Source: an uncultured Opitutales bacterium (lineage in GTDB: Bacteria > Verrucomicrobiota > Verrucomicrobiia > Opitutales > Intestinicryptomonadaceae). Taken from it: a stretch of DNA of 64,000 nt. The stretch lies in assembly GCA_900547395.1 (NCBI GenBank), contig URGP01000009.1:1-64000 (forward strand). Reading direction: 5' to 3'. Below the pieces are notes generated by a model. The model was not told the DNA's origin. It searched no databases and saw nothing but the letters and a program-made list of their open reading frames with translations. A program made the position numbers and the translations under genes. Positions 44,756 through 53,660 of the stretch are shown piece by piece. How positions within the stretch are numbered: the stretch's first letter is position 1; the number at the start of each line of letters is the position of its first letter.

Positions 44756-46366
44756 ATGAAAAAGTTTTCCGCCATATTTTTTTATGTCGTTCTTGCGGCG
44801 GCAATGCTATTTTGCATTCCCGCCGCGCTTAATATGCGCGCAAAAAACGCCGAAAACAGAGCAGTCCACGCCGACGAGGGCGAGCAGACTTTCACGTTCG
44901 CAAAACTCCATCAAAATAACGACTACAAGTACAACCCCGAAGGACCGCACGGACCCGTGCTTTATTATTGGGCTGACATCATGCTCCCGAAAGAAAAAGC
45001 GCAAACTTTCGAGGTTCAGGACCTGCGCAAAACGCTTTATCCCGTTTTCCTTTTTACGCTGGCTTCCGTTTTCGCTTTCGGGCTTTTTTGCGGAAGAGAA
45101 AAAAATTCAAAAGGCAAGCGGTTGCAGATGTTTTCCACTGCGGCATTCTCGGCGGTGCTTATAATGTTTTCGTCGCTTTCGCTAATATATTCCACCTACT
45201 TCGTACAAGAGACGTTTTTTGCCCTCTTTTCGCTGTGGCTTGCAGGCTCTTTTTATTGGTTTTTAAAAAGCCGCTCCGCGATTTCTGCTATAGCTCTTGG
45301 CATAAGCATGGGGCTTTTGCAGTCAGCAAAGGAAACTTCAATCATAGTTTTGGCAAGCGCGTTTGCGGGATTTGCTCTCCTTTTGATTTCGCAAAACAAG
45401 GAGGAAAATTCAAAATTTATCGCCGATATAAAAAAAACGGGCTTTCCCAAATGCCTGTCGCTCGTTTTTTTGGTTTTTATTTGCGCGTTTGCAATCTATG
45501 CGCCGTTTTACTCGTCTTTTGGCGGCAACTGGCAGGGAATATCAGACGGAGTAAAAAGCTACGCCCACTTCTTCCACAAGTCGGGGGCGGTTGCACACAC
45601 AAAGGATTATTTCTATTACATAAAGCTGATGTCGGGGCAGACTTGCGAGGGTGTGCTCTTTGGCGAAACGGCAATATTCATACTTTCGATTTTGGGTACG
45701 ATTATCGCATTTTTGAAAAACAATCCGTTTGTAAAATACCTTGCGGGATTTTCATGGGCGAATATTTTGATTTTAAGCTTTATCGGCTACAAGACGCCGT
45801 GGCTTCTGCTCTCGCCGATTGTTTCCGCTTCGATTGTCGCGGGATACGCAGTTTCGGTTCTTCTCTTTTTCAAGACGCCGAAAATTCCAATCTACGCAAA
45901 TGCCGCAGTTAAAATTTTGATTGCCGCCATAATTGCCTGCCTTTTCAATCTGCAATACAAAGAAGCGCAAAACGCGGCGTTGAAATATGCAAGCGCGCCC
46001 CGCAATCCGTTTTTGTACGTCCATACCGTAAAAAATTCCGAACGCCTTGTAAGGCGCGTTAAGGAATGCTCAAAAGCGGCAAAATCGCTCGAAGAGGAAT
46101 TCAAGGTTTTGGTTCTTACAATGAACTCGCCCTGGCCCTTGCCATGGCAGTTAATAAGGGTTGACGGAGTGAAGTTTTCCCAAAACGAAGAAGACGCCAA
46201 AAATGCGGATAAATACTCCATGGTGATATTCGACGACGATTTTGAATACGCTTTCAAAAACAAATTTCCCGAAAGCGAATGGGTTGAGGAATATTTCGGG
46301 CTTCGCGAAAATCTGCTTCTTCACGTCTATTCAAAACGTAAAATTTTCGACAAGTCAATCGAGTAA
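44756..46366 (+). CDS. GT-C membrane protein, Agl23/TIGR03663-like
   Basis: A 536-residue polytopic protein with about ten to eleven membrane helices. The first periplasmic loop has NRAVHADEGEQTFTFAKL (about 34-51) with the acidic DE pair of GT-C enzymes, followed by the conserved YKYNPEGPHGPVLYY (about 58-72). This pattern fits the TIGR03663/Agl23 family, which is found beside flippases and polyprenyl-phosphate sugar genes. It would transfer a sugar from a lipid-phosphate donor at the periplasmic side; the acceptor is unknown. It is followed five bases later by the AsmA-like gene. Confidence 0.85.
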   Translation: MKKFSAIFFYVVLAAAMLFCIPAALNMRAKNAENRAVHADEGEQTFTFAKLHQNNDYKYNPEGPHGPVLYYWADIMLPKEKAQTFEVQDLRKTLYPVFLFTLASVFAFGLFCGREKNSKGKRLQMFSTAAFSAVLIMFSSLSLIYSTYFVQETFFALFSLWLAGSFYWFLKSRSAISAIALGISMGLLQSAKETSIIVLASAFAGFALLLISQNKEENSKFIADIKKTGFPKCLSLVFLVFICAFAIYAPFYSSFGGNWQGISDGVKSYAHFFHKSGAVAHTKDYFYYIKLMSGQTCEGVLFGETAIFILSILGTIIAFLKNNPFVKYLAGFSWANILILSFIGYKTPWLLLSPIVSASIVAGYAVSVLLFFKTPKIPIYANAAVKILIAAIIACLFNLQYKEAQNAALKYASAPRNPFLYVHTVKNSERLVRRVKECSKAAKSLEEEFKVLVLTMNSPWPLPWQLIRVDGVKFSQNEEDAKNADKYSMVIFDDDFEYAFKNKFPESEWVEEYFGLRENLLLHVYSKRKIFDKSIE

Positions 46367-46371
46367 AATTT

Positions 46372-49300
46372 ATGTGGCGCAAAATCACAACAGCCATTTT
46401 TGCGGCGGGCATTTTAATAGCGGCGTTTTGCTTTGCATTTTTTGCCTTTCAAAAATCATTGGTTCTTTCCGCACTGAAATCGGCAAATGAAAGCAACGAT
46501 GTCGAAAAAGTTGAAATATCTTTTTTCAAAACCGAAATCGAGGGATTAAAACTCGCACTGCCTAACGGATTTGATTTGAAAATAAACAAGATTTCGGCAA
46601 GCCATGACTTTATTTTAAAGTGCCTGCTTTTAAAAAATTTGGCGATTGAAAATCTGAAAATCGAAGGGGCAAACTTAACACAACAAGCTTTACAAGTGGA
46701 GATGGCATACCTCCCATCTGCCGCCGCAAGCGCAGAAGTTCAGCCTGCCTCTGCCCCATCTCAAAACCATCAAACATCAAAACAATCTGCGCCAATAAAA
46801 GAAGAGAAAGATAAAGTTTCAAAGCCAAGTTTCCTTTCAAACTTCGACATAAAAATAAAAAACCTTGAAGGAGATTTTAAGCTTAATTTAAATAACGGCG
46901 CAAAAATATCCGCAACTCTAAACTCCGAAAATTGCGCCCGAAACCTCGTCTTGCACGACCTGTTTAAACTCGCAAGCCTTGATTTACAGATGCCCATTGC
47001 GGCAACGCAGGGCGAAAGGCAAATAAACGCAAAATTGCGCATTCTCGCGCAAGGCTCGAAAAATAAATCAAACATTGCCCTTGCATTTTCAATCAGCGGA
47101 AAGGAAATTTTAAAATCGCAAATAAAAGCTTCCGATTTTTACGGAAAATTTGAAACGCAAACGCAAATATCCTTTGATTCGGACGACCTGAAAGCATTCT
47201 TTGACGATCTGCCACAATTTTCGGCAAAACTGCACGCAACCTCGAATTTCGATTCAAGCTTTAACAGCGCGGACTGCAAGGCGTCTTTCAGGGCGGACGC
47301 CCGAAACCTGCAAGAAATGTCGGTATATCTCGACGAAGTGAAAACCGCGTCGCTTGCGGGAGAGATTGAAATAAAGAAAGAGCATTCCTCTTTGGATGTC
47401 GGAAAATTAAACTTCGGGCTAAACATAAACGAAAGCAACGTCTGTTCCGTAAAAAGCGCGAAACGTTTTCTTTTGGATACGTCAAATCTTGAAAAAATCC
47501 CCGACGGCGAACTTTTCAGGTTTTGCCTCAACAAATTCGATTTAAGCCATCTTAACGCCTTTATAAAACAAAACGGTTTTGAAGCGTTTTCAGCCCCGAT
47601 ATCCGCGGAAATTTTAATCTCGAAAAATTCCGAAAACATAGAGGCAAAAAGCGAAAAACTAATCGGCATAAGGAATTTAACGCTGAAAAGAAACGGTGCG
47701 CCGCTCTTTAACGAAGCCTCGTTTAACCTGTTTTTATCGGCAATTACCGACTTCGGGAAATCGAAAATTTCGGCGCAGCTTACGCCCGCAAAAAGCCCGT
47801 CAAACTTCTCGTCCACAATCGAAACGTCTTTTGCAAAAGATTTTGAACGGGCGGATTTCGCATTTGAAGCCACGGGCAACCCGTCCTCCCTTTTTCCCCG
47901 AATAAAGGAATGCGGTGTTGAAAAAATCGAAGCTTCCGCCGCCGCGGCGATAAGCGGAAATTTGGCGCGCCTAAAAAAACTTTCAGTAAGCCTGCGCGGG
48001 AAAAACGGCGCGGACGTTTTGGAGGCAAACATAAAAAACGAAATCTGTTTAAATCTTTCAAGCGGCAAAGTTTCGTCAAAAGACGCGCAAATAAGCATGT
48101 CTTCGGCAGACTTGCCCCCTGAAATTTTAAAGGCGCTCTGCCCCGATGCCGACGCCGAAAAGATTTCCATGCTCGCGAACGTGAAAATTTTAAGCGCAGA
48201 AGACATTGAAGCAGATATTTCAGCCGAAGCGAAGAATTTAAGCGCAAAAAGCGAAAGCGGAGAAATCCTAAAAAACATAACCTTGCAAGCAAAATCAAAC
48301 ATTGCACTAAAAGGCGGCATTCTCGCTTTTGACATTCCGCAATTTAGAGCTTTGGAAAACGCAACCGGAATTTTGACAGGGAGCGCGAACGCCAAATTCG
48401 ACGTAAACCGACCGTCGTTAATAAGCTTAAACGCGGACTTTTCGGCAAGCGTTCCAAAGCTTTTACAGCAGCCTATTCTAAAAAAGTTCGACAATGCCTC
48501 CAACGGAATGCTGGAAGTCAAACTAAATGCCCGAAGCGCAGATGAATTAAATGCCGACATAACTCTCTCAAACCTGTCTGTGCGCGGCTCTCCCGATTTA
48601 ATCGAAAAAGCGGAGCTTAAAAGCGTTTTGAAGTTCGGCAAAAATTGCTTGAAAAATCTAAGCTCCAATCTAAGGATTGCCACGACAAAAGGTGAATCGC
48701 TTGCAAGCGCAAACACGTCATTTGGAGAAAAATTCACCATGGACGCCTGCGCGCAAAAAATAATCCTCGAAGACTTGCAAACTCTTGCCGGCGCGTTTCA
48801 AAACAAACTGCAAGCGCAAAACGAAAAGGGCAAAACAAAATTGATGCGCCCGCGCGATGTTGAAAACGCAAAAGAGCTTCCTTCCGCGAAAGAAATCCGC
48901 TCAAAAATAAAGCATAATCTTCTTCCGCACGAAACCGATTTTTCAGACGGCGAAAAATTATCCGAAACTCCCTCCTTCCCTATTGAAAAAGTGGAAGTCA
49001 GCATAAAGGAGCTTCCGCAGGAAAGCGTTGAAGAATTGCGGGCGGCTTGGGATTTCGGAAAGGACGCGGAAATAAAAATATCGGCGCAAAAAATTTTAAG
49101 CGGCGGAAAACCTCTGTTTGAAAACCTGAAAGCTGAAATTTCCGCAGACAAAACCTCGCTTAAAGTCGGCAACGCAACTGCCCTGTTTTACGGCGCACAA
49201 AGCAGCCTGTCATGCAGTGTTTTCTTTGCGCAAAACGGCGTTTATGAATTAAAAGACTCAAATATTAAAATCGAAAATTTGGAAATTCAAAAGCTCTTAA

Positions 49301-49926
49301 AAAGAAACGGCGAAGGTTTTTCTTTCATCGAGGGGGCGTTTGACATCGAGGCGGATTTTTTTGCAATCTCAAAAGATTTGGGCAATCTGCCGCGCATAAT
49401 GCAATTTAACGCAAGCGCGAAAACAAAAGGCGGAACAATGCATCTCTTGGACAGGACTTCCGAAATTTGGGAAGCGGCAAGCATAGGCGCGGGGCTTTTA
49501 AAGATAGGCGGCACAATCTTCGGCGGAAAAGTCCGCGAAATCGGAGACATGACAGACCTGATGGAGCTTCTCGCATCCATCGAATTTTCAGAAACCGAAC
49601 TTAACATAAAAAGGGGCACGGACTTGAACATCGAGCTTCTCCCCGCAAAAGTAAAGGCGCAAAACGCATTGATTTCAATGCGCGGCTCCCTAAGCTACAT
49701 GGAAAGGGAAAGCTTTGACAACATGCCGATTTTCATGCCAATCAAGCTTGACGCGACAGGCGGCGCGCTCGCGCTCGCGCTTCAAAAATTGGGATTTGAA
49801 AAGACGCCTGAAAACATCATATCGGGGCCCGAATTTCAAATTTCAGGCACTTTATCAAAAACAAAAAATAATTTGAGGGAAATACTTTCAAAATCAGCGC
49901 GCTCCATTTTCAAGATTAAAAACTAA
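46372..49926 (+). CDS. very large AsmA-like envelope protein
   Basis: A 1184-residue protein with one N-terminal membrane helix (about 7-29) and a long periplasmic part made of repeated beta-strand stretches (isoleucine/leucine alternating with lysine, asparagine and serine). This is the signature of the AsmA/TamB/YhdP class that forms a hydrophobic groove carrying phospholipid between the membranes. A low-complexity, alanine/serine/proline-rich linker lies at about 118-145. The C-terminal 200 residues (IEGAFDIEADFFAISKDLG, then LDRTSEIWEAASIGAGLLKI) match the AsmA C-terminal region. It is an outer-membrane homeostasis candidate. Confidence 0.88.
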   Translation: MWRKITTAIFAAGILIAAFCFAFFAFQKSLVLSALKSANESNDVEKVEISFFKTEIEGLKLALPNGFDLKINKISASHDFILKCLLLKNLAIENLKIEGANLTQQALQVEMAYLPSAAASAEVQPASAPSQNHQTSKQSAPIKEEKDKVSKPSFLSNFDIKIKNLEGDFKLNLNNGAKISATLNSENCARNLVLHDLFKLASLDLQMPIAATQGERQINAKLRILAQGSKNKSNIALAFSISGKEILKSQIKASDFYGKFETQTQISFDSDDLKAFFDDLPQFSAKLHATSNFDSSFNSADCKASFRADARNLQEMSVYLDEVKTASLAGEIEIKKEHSSLDVGKLNFGLNINESNVCSVKSAKRFLLDTSNLEKIPDGELFRFCLNKFDLSHLNAFIKQNGFEAFSAPISAEILISKNSENIEAKSEKLIGIRNLTLKRNGAPLFNEASFNLFLSAITDFGKSKISAQLTPAKSPSNFSSTIETSFAKDFERADFAFEATGNPSSLFPRIKECGVEKIEASAAAAISGNLARLKKLSVSLRGKNGADVLEANIKNEICLNLSSGKVSSKDAQISMSSADLPPEILKALCPDADAEKISMLANVKILSAEDIEADISAEAKNLSAKSESGEILKNITLQAKSNIALKGGILAFDIPQFRALENATGILTGSANAKFDVNRPSLISLNADFSASVPKLLQQPILKKFDNASNGMLEVKLNARSADELNADITLSNLSVRGSPDLIEKAELKSVLKFGKNCLKNLSSNLRIATTKGESLASANTSFGEKFTMDACAQKIILEDLQTLAGAFQNKLQAQNEKGKTKLMRPRDVENAKELPSAKEIRSKIKHNLLPHETDFSDGEKLSETPSFPIEKVEVSIKELPQESVEELRAAWDFGKDAEIKISAQKILSGGKPLFENLKAEISADKTSLKVGNATALFYGAQSSLSCSVFFAQNGVYELKDSNIKIENLEIQKLLKRNGEGFSFIEGAFDIEADFFAISKDLGNLPRIMQFNASAKTKGGTMHLLDRTSEIWEAASIGAGLLKIGGTIFGGKVREIGDMTDLMELLASIEFSETELNIKRGTDLNIELLPAKVKAQNALISMRGSLSYMERESFDNMPIFMPIKLDATGGALALALQKLGFEKTPENIISGPEFQISGTLSKTKNNLREILSKSARSIFKIKN

Positions 49927-49985
49927 AAACAAATTTGATTTTTTCGCGCAACGGCGCAAAATCAAAACAACATTGGATTTTCAAA

Positions 49986-50759
49986 ATGAAGAAAAAAACC
50001 GTCAAAAACATTCTCGAAAAAAAAGGTACTGAAAAAATCGCCGTCATAACCGCGTATGACGCCATATTTGCGCGGCTTGCAGACAAGGCGGGCATAGACG
50101 CGATTTTAATAGGAGACTCGCTCGGCAACACTTTCATGGGCTTTGATTCCACCGTGCCCGTCACGATGGACGACATGCTCCACCACGTCAAAATGGTGGC
50201 GCGCGCAAAGCCGAATGCGCTGATAATCGCAGACGTTCCGTTTGCCGTTGCCCACAAGTGTTTTGACAGCCTCTTGGAAGACTGCGCAAATTTTTTGAGG
50301 GCGGGAGCCGACTGCGTAAAAATAGAAGGCGGCGCATTGCTTGCTGAAAAAATCAAAAAATTGGTAGATGCCGGCATTCCCGTCATGGGGCACATAGGGC
50401 TTATGCCGCAGCAAATATTAAAGCTCGGCTCTTACAAAACTTTCGGCAAAACGCAAGAAGAGCGCGAAATGCTGATTGAAGACGCAAAAAAACTCGAAGA
50501 AGCGGGAGCATTTTCATTTGTTATCGAAAAGACAGACCCCGAAACTGCAAGGGAAATAACAAACGCGGTGTCAATTCCAACCATCGGCATAGGAGCGGGA
50601 AACGGCTGCGACGGGCAGGTTTTGGTTTCGACCGACGTTTTGGGGCTTGGCGAGTGGATTCCGCCGTTTGCAAAAAAATACGCCGACCTTTCAGCCATCG
50701 TCTCCAAGGCTTTTGAAGAATACGCATCCGACGTAAAAAGCGGAAAATTCCCAAGCTGA
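49986..50759 (+). CDS. panB: 3-methyl-2-oxobutanoate hydroxymethyltransferase
   Basis: First committed step of pantothenate synthesis: adds a hydroxymethyl group from methylene-tetrahydrofolate to ketoisovalerate. The 257-residue TIM barrel has ITAYDAIFARLADKAGID (about 21-38), ILIGDSLGNTFMGFDSTVPV (about 40-59), VADVPF-type IIADVPFAVAHK, VKIEGG (near 115), PVMGHIGLMPQ, and PTIGIGAGNGCDGQVLVSTD near 197. ATG 49986 fits the family; the frame open from 49935 runs only 17 residues past it. No panC is in the window. Confidence 0.95.
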   Translation: MKKKTVKNILEKKGTEKIAVITAYDAIFARLADKAGIDAILIGDSLGNTFMGFDSTVPVTMDDMLHHVKMVARAKPNALIIADVPFAVAHKCFDSLLEDCANFLRAGADCVKIEGGALLAEKIKKLVDAGIPVMGHIGLMPQQILKLGSYKTFGKTQEEREMLIEDAKKLEEAGAFSFVIEKTDPETAREITNAVSIPTIGIGAGNGCDGQVLVSTDVLGLGEWIPPFAKKYADLSAIVSKAFEEYASDVKSGKFPS

Positions 50760-50763
50760 AACC

Positions 50764-51270
50764 ATGGACGAAAAGAAATACGTTGTAAAAAAATCCGACA
50801 TTCACGGCAACGGCGTCTTTGCCGCTAAAAAGATAAAAAAAGGCGAGCAAATTTTAAAGTATTTGGGCGAGAAAATCACAAAAGAAGAATCGAACAGACG
50901 CGGGCTCGAACAGGAAGAGCGCGCAAAAACTTCGGGAGAAGGCTCCGTTTACATCTTCGAACTTGACGACGAATTCGACATCGACGGCAACTTTGAATAT
51001 AACGATGCCCGCTTCATAAACCACGCCTGCCAAACTAATTGCGAAGCCGAAAATATTGATGGGGAAATAGTCTTTACCGCCACAAAAGACATAGCAGAAG
51101 GCGAGGAAATTTTATACAACTACGGCTACGCTCTCGAACACTTTATGCGCCACCCCTGCAAGTGCGGAAAACCGGGTTGCGTTGGCTACATTGTCGCGGT
51201 CGAAGACAGGGTTAAGCTAAAAAAAATACTTGCGAGAATGAAGAAAAAGAAATTCGCCTCGCACAAATAG
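50764..51270 (+). CDS. SET-domain lysine methyltransferase-like protein
   Basis: A 168-residue protein that is essentially one SET domain with a post-SET zinc motif. It has SDIHGNGVFAAKKIKKGEQI (about 11-30, SAM loop), the pseudoknot RFINHACQTNCEAE (about 82-95, the N-H-x-C motif), ILYNYGYALE (YxY-type catalytic tyrosine) and a C-terminal CKCGKPGC with the CxCxxxxC spacing. SET proteins methylate lysines of histones in eukaryotes and of ribosomal or histone-like proteins in some bacteria; the target here is unknown. It follows panB by four bases. Confidence 0.92.
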   Translation: MDEKKYVVKKSDIHGNGVFAAKKIKKGEQILKYLGEKITKEESNRRGLEQEERAKTSGEGSVYIFELDDEFDIDGNFEYNDARFINHACQTNCEAENIDGEIVFTATKDIAEGEEILYNYGYALEHFMRHPCKCGKPGCVGYIVAVEDRVKLKKILARMKKKKFASHK

Positions 51271-51276
51271 CGCAAG

Positions 51277-52536
51277 CTATTTTCCGCCGTCTTTTAAAGT
51301 CTTCAGCGCGCAAAATGTCGCAAAAAACGAAACGAGCGTCGCAAGCATTGCAATCTCAAAAAATCCGACAAAGCCGAAAGAATCTTTCAAATATCCGCTG
51401 ACAGCCCCGGGCAACTGCAATCCGAGAGCCATAAAGCCCGTGCATATCGCGTAAAACGCGGTCTTAAACTCCCCTTTTGACGCGAAAATGAGATACATCA
51501 TATAGCTTGAAAATCCAAACCCGTATCCGAACTGCTCCGCAAAGACGCATCCGCCTATAAAAAACAAGTTTTGCGGCAGATAAACCGCAAGGAAAAGATA
51601 CAGCAAATTCGGCAAATTCATCGCAAACGCCATCGGCACAATGCACTTTTCAAGCCCGAATTTTGAAATCAAAAATCCGCCCAAAATTCCGCCGCCAAAC
51701 AAGGCGATAGGAGCGACTACACCATGTATAACACCTATTGTTTCAAGGCTTAACCCCAGCCCGCCCTCCGAAATTTCCGCCTTCAAAAAAATCGGCATAA
51801 TTTTGCAGAGCTGGGATTCGGCAAAGCGGTAAAAAAGGATGTAGCACATCATTAAAAGAATGCCGCGCCTCAAAAAGAATTTCTTAAAGCAGGCAAAAAA
51901 TTCGTTTAAGGAAGGCGATTTCCTTGCTGCCGCCAAGTTTTCAGGGCTTGGCAAAAACTTTGAAAACCAGAAAAATCCGATTAAGGAAACAATGGCACAG
52001 ACAAAAAACGCAGTCGCCCAGCCCCATTTTTCGCCTCCGAACTTTCCGCCGGCAAACCCCGCAATGTACAAAAGCCCGCCGTTTCCGAAAATCATTGAAA
52101 GGCGGTAAAAAGAACTGCGTATGCCGACAAAAAACGCCTGGTTTTGCGTTGATAGCGCAAGCATATAAAAGCCGTCCGCCGCAATGTCGAAAGTCGCCGA
52201 AGATATGCCCAGAAACCAAAAACCCGCAATCGAAAGCATTGCCCAATTTTCGGAAAACGGAGAAATCGACAAGGCAAAGAACGCAAGCGCAAATGCGAGT
52301 GCACATGCCAAAATCCATTTGCGCTTTGTCGAAACAGTATCGACAAGCGGGCTCCAAAACGGTTTTATTACCCACGGCAAATAAAGCGCACTCGTAAGCG
52401 CTGCAACACTTGTTGCGCTCATTCCAAGCGATGTGTAAAACAATACCGACACAGTCATTACGACAGTGTTCGGCAACCCTTCCAAAAAATACAGGCACGG
52501 AATCCAGCTCCATGCCCCGACTCTGTTTTCTCCCAT
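51277..52536 (-). CDS. MFS permease, AmpG-like
   Basis: A 419-residue protein with twelve predicted membrane helices. The opening WIPCLYFLEGLPNTVVMTVS and the block LPWVIKPFWSPLVDTVSTKRKW (about 53-74) are the AmpG/AcnA-transporter pattern. AmpG imports anhydro-muropeptides for cell-wall recycling; other members carry different substrates, so I call it AmpG-like only. It is the last gene of a minus-strand train, directly after lrgB, which also concerns murein turnover. It converges with the SET gene with six bases between them. Confidence 0.85.
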   Translation of the reverse strand: MGENRVGAWSWIPCLYFLEGLPNTVVMTVSVLFYTSLGMSATSVAALTSALYLPWVIKPFWSPLVDTVSTKRKWILACALAFALAFFALSISPFSENWAMLSIAGFWFLGISSATFDIAADGFYMLALSTQNQAFFVGIRSSFYRLSMIFGNGGLLYIAGFAGGKFGGEKWGWATAFFVCAIVSLIGFFWFSKFLPSPENLAAARKSPSLNEFFACFKKFFLRRGILLMMCYILFYRFAESQLCKIMPIFLKAEISEGGLGLSLETIGVIHGVVAPIALFGGGILGGFLISKFGLEKCIVPMAFAMNLPNLLYLFLAVYLPQNLFFIGGCVFAEQFGYGFGFSSYMMYLIFASKGEFKTAFYAICTGFMALGLQLPGAVSGYLKDSFGFVGFFEIAMLATLVSFFATFCALKTLKDGGK

Positions 52537-52561
52537 AAGAAAAATCTTTTAGCAAAAGAGC

Positions 52562-53257
52562 CTACGTTTGCAAAATAAAAAGCAGAAAAGTTGTAAAAAC
52601 CGCCGTCAAAATCAGTACAAGCGCGCTCATTGCCGCCTGCTTTTCACTGACTTGCATGCACTTTGCAGTTCCTATGACATGGCTTGTAGAACCTATTGCA
52701 AGCCCTATTGAAACATCGTCTTTTATGCCGAACATTTTTAGCAAGCCATGCCCGAAAGTCCCGCCGAATATTCCCGACACAAACACGCTTGCAACGGTAA
52801 TGCCCAAAATTCCGCCCGTCATCTTTGAAATTTCAACCGCGACGGGAGTGGTCACGCATTTTGAGGATATGGAATTTATTATGTCTTCGCCAAGCCCCAT
52901 GAAAGAAGCGATGACAAATATCGAAAAAACGCTCGTAAAAGTGGAAACCAGCGTGGCGCAAAATACTTCGAGCGCGTTTAAGCGTATAAGCTTCGTGTTT
53001 TTGTAAAGGGGATAGGCAAGGGCTACCGTCGCGGGATAGAGCAGATATACAATCAAGTCCCCGCCTTTGGCGTAGCCTTCGTAAGAGGCAGAAGTATTTT
53101 CTATCGCCAAAATTATAATTAACGACGAAACAATTATCGGCGGCATAAATCTTAAAAGCTTCGCCCTGCCCAAGAATTTCGCAAACGAAAACGCCGCAAT
53201 TGTGGAGCAAATCCCCACAAGCGCGATGAAAAAATCGCTTTCAAAGTATTCTTTCAC
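52562..53257 (-). CDS. lrgB: LrgB/CidB family membrane protein
   Basis: A 231-residue integral membrane protein with six or seven helices. It shows the LrgB signature ISSKCVTTPVAVEISKMTGG (near 130), VFVSGIFGGTFGHGLL, and GLAIGSTSHVIGTAKCMQ (near 190). LrgAB/CidAB act in control of murein hydrolases, in pyruvate uptake and in release of small metabolites. The GTG at 53257 is chosen because it is preceded by a strong GAGGAG-type ribosome site and gives a normal N-terminus; the frame open to 53329 adds 24 arginine-rich residues. It overlaps lrgA by 17 bases. Confidence 0.92.
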   Translation of the reverse strand: MKEYFESDFFIALVGICSTIAAFSFAKFLGRAKLLRFMPPIIVSSLIIILAIENTSASYEGYAKGGDLIVYLLYPATVALAYPLYKNTKLIRLNALEVFCATLVSTFTSVFSIFVIASFMGLGEDIINSISSKCVTTPVAVEISKMTGGILGITVASVFVSGIFGGTFGHGLLKMFGIKDDVSIGLAIGSTSHVIGTAKCMQVSEKQAAMSALVLILTAVFTTFLLFILQT

Positions 53258-53657
53258 TTTGCTTCTCCTCTTTCTCCTTCGCGCCGCACTTGCGCTTTTG
53301 CAGGAATTCAACGCAAAAAGCCGTTGCAAACATTGTTATTGCCGCGCTTAAAACCAAAGCGGACAATATCGAGCATATCTTGCCTGCGAGAAGCTCTTTA
53401 TAGGTCATTATCCCGACTAAAATCGGGACAAAGTAAAGCGGCATAAATTTCAAAATAAGCTTGCAAGCGTCTTCCACCACCCAAAGCGGAATAATTTTAA
53501 AAAGCAGCAGAAAATAAAGGATAACCATCGCCACAAGCGATGACGGAAAGGTTATCGCAAATAAATCGAATGCGCGCGACACCGCTTCATAAAGCCCGAC
53601 AAGCAAGGCAAGCCCGCCGCAAACGCGCAAAAATTTGTTCTTGTATGAAAGTTTCAC
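53241..53657 (-). CDS. lrgA: LrgA/CidA family holin-like protein
   Basis: A 138-residue protein with four hydrophobic helices. It contains FPSSLVAMVILYFLLLFKII (about 34-53), where the FP.S..GM/AM pattern is conserved in CidA/LrgA, and the IVGIMTY segment near 80. It forms oligomeric membrane assemblies with LrgB. The charged C-terminal tail (CGAKEKEEKQ) overlaps the lrgB start. It begins three bases after the recJ stop, so it is probably in the same transcript. Confidence 0.9.
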   Translation of the reverse strand: MKLSYKNKFLRVCGGLALLVGLYEAVSRAFDLFAITFPSSLVAMVILYFLLLFKIIPLWVVEDACKLILKFMPLYFVPILVGIMTYKELLAGKICSILSALVLSAAITMFATAFCVEFLQKRKCGAKEKEEKQSERIL

Positions 53658-53660
53658 GAG

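Noticed and set aside
47139..48740. 533-codon open frame on the - strand opposite the AsmA-like gene
   Set aside because: It lies wholly inside the AsmA-like gene, has the Phe/Ser-rich composition expected from antisense reading of A/T-biased codons, and shows no domain. The + strand frame has membrane anchor and AsmA C-terminal features.
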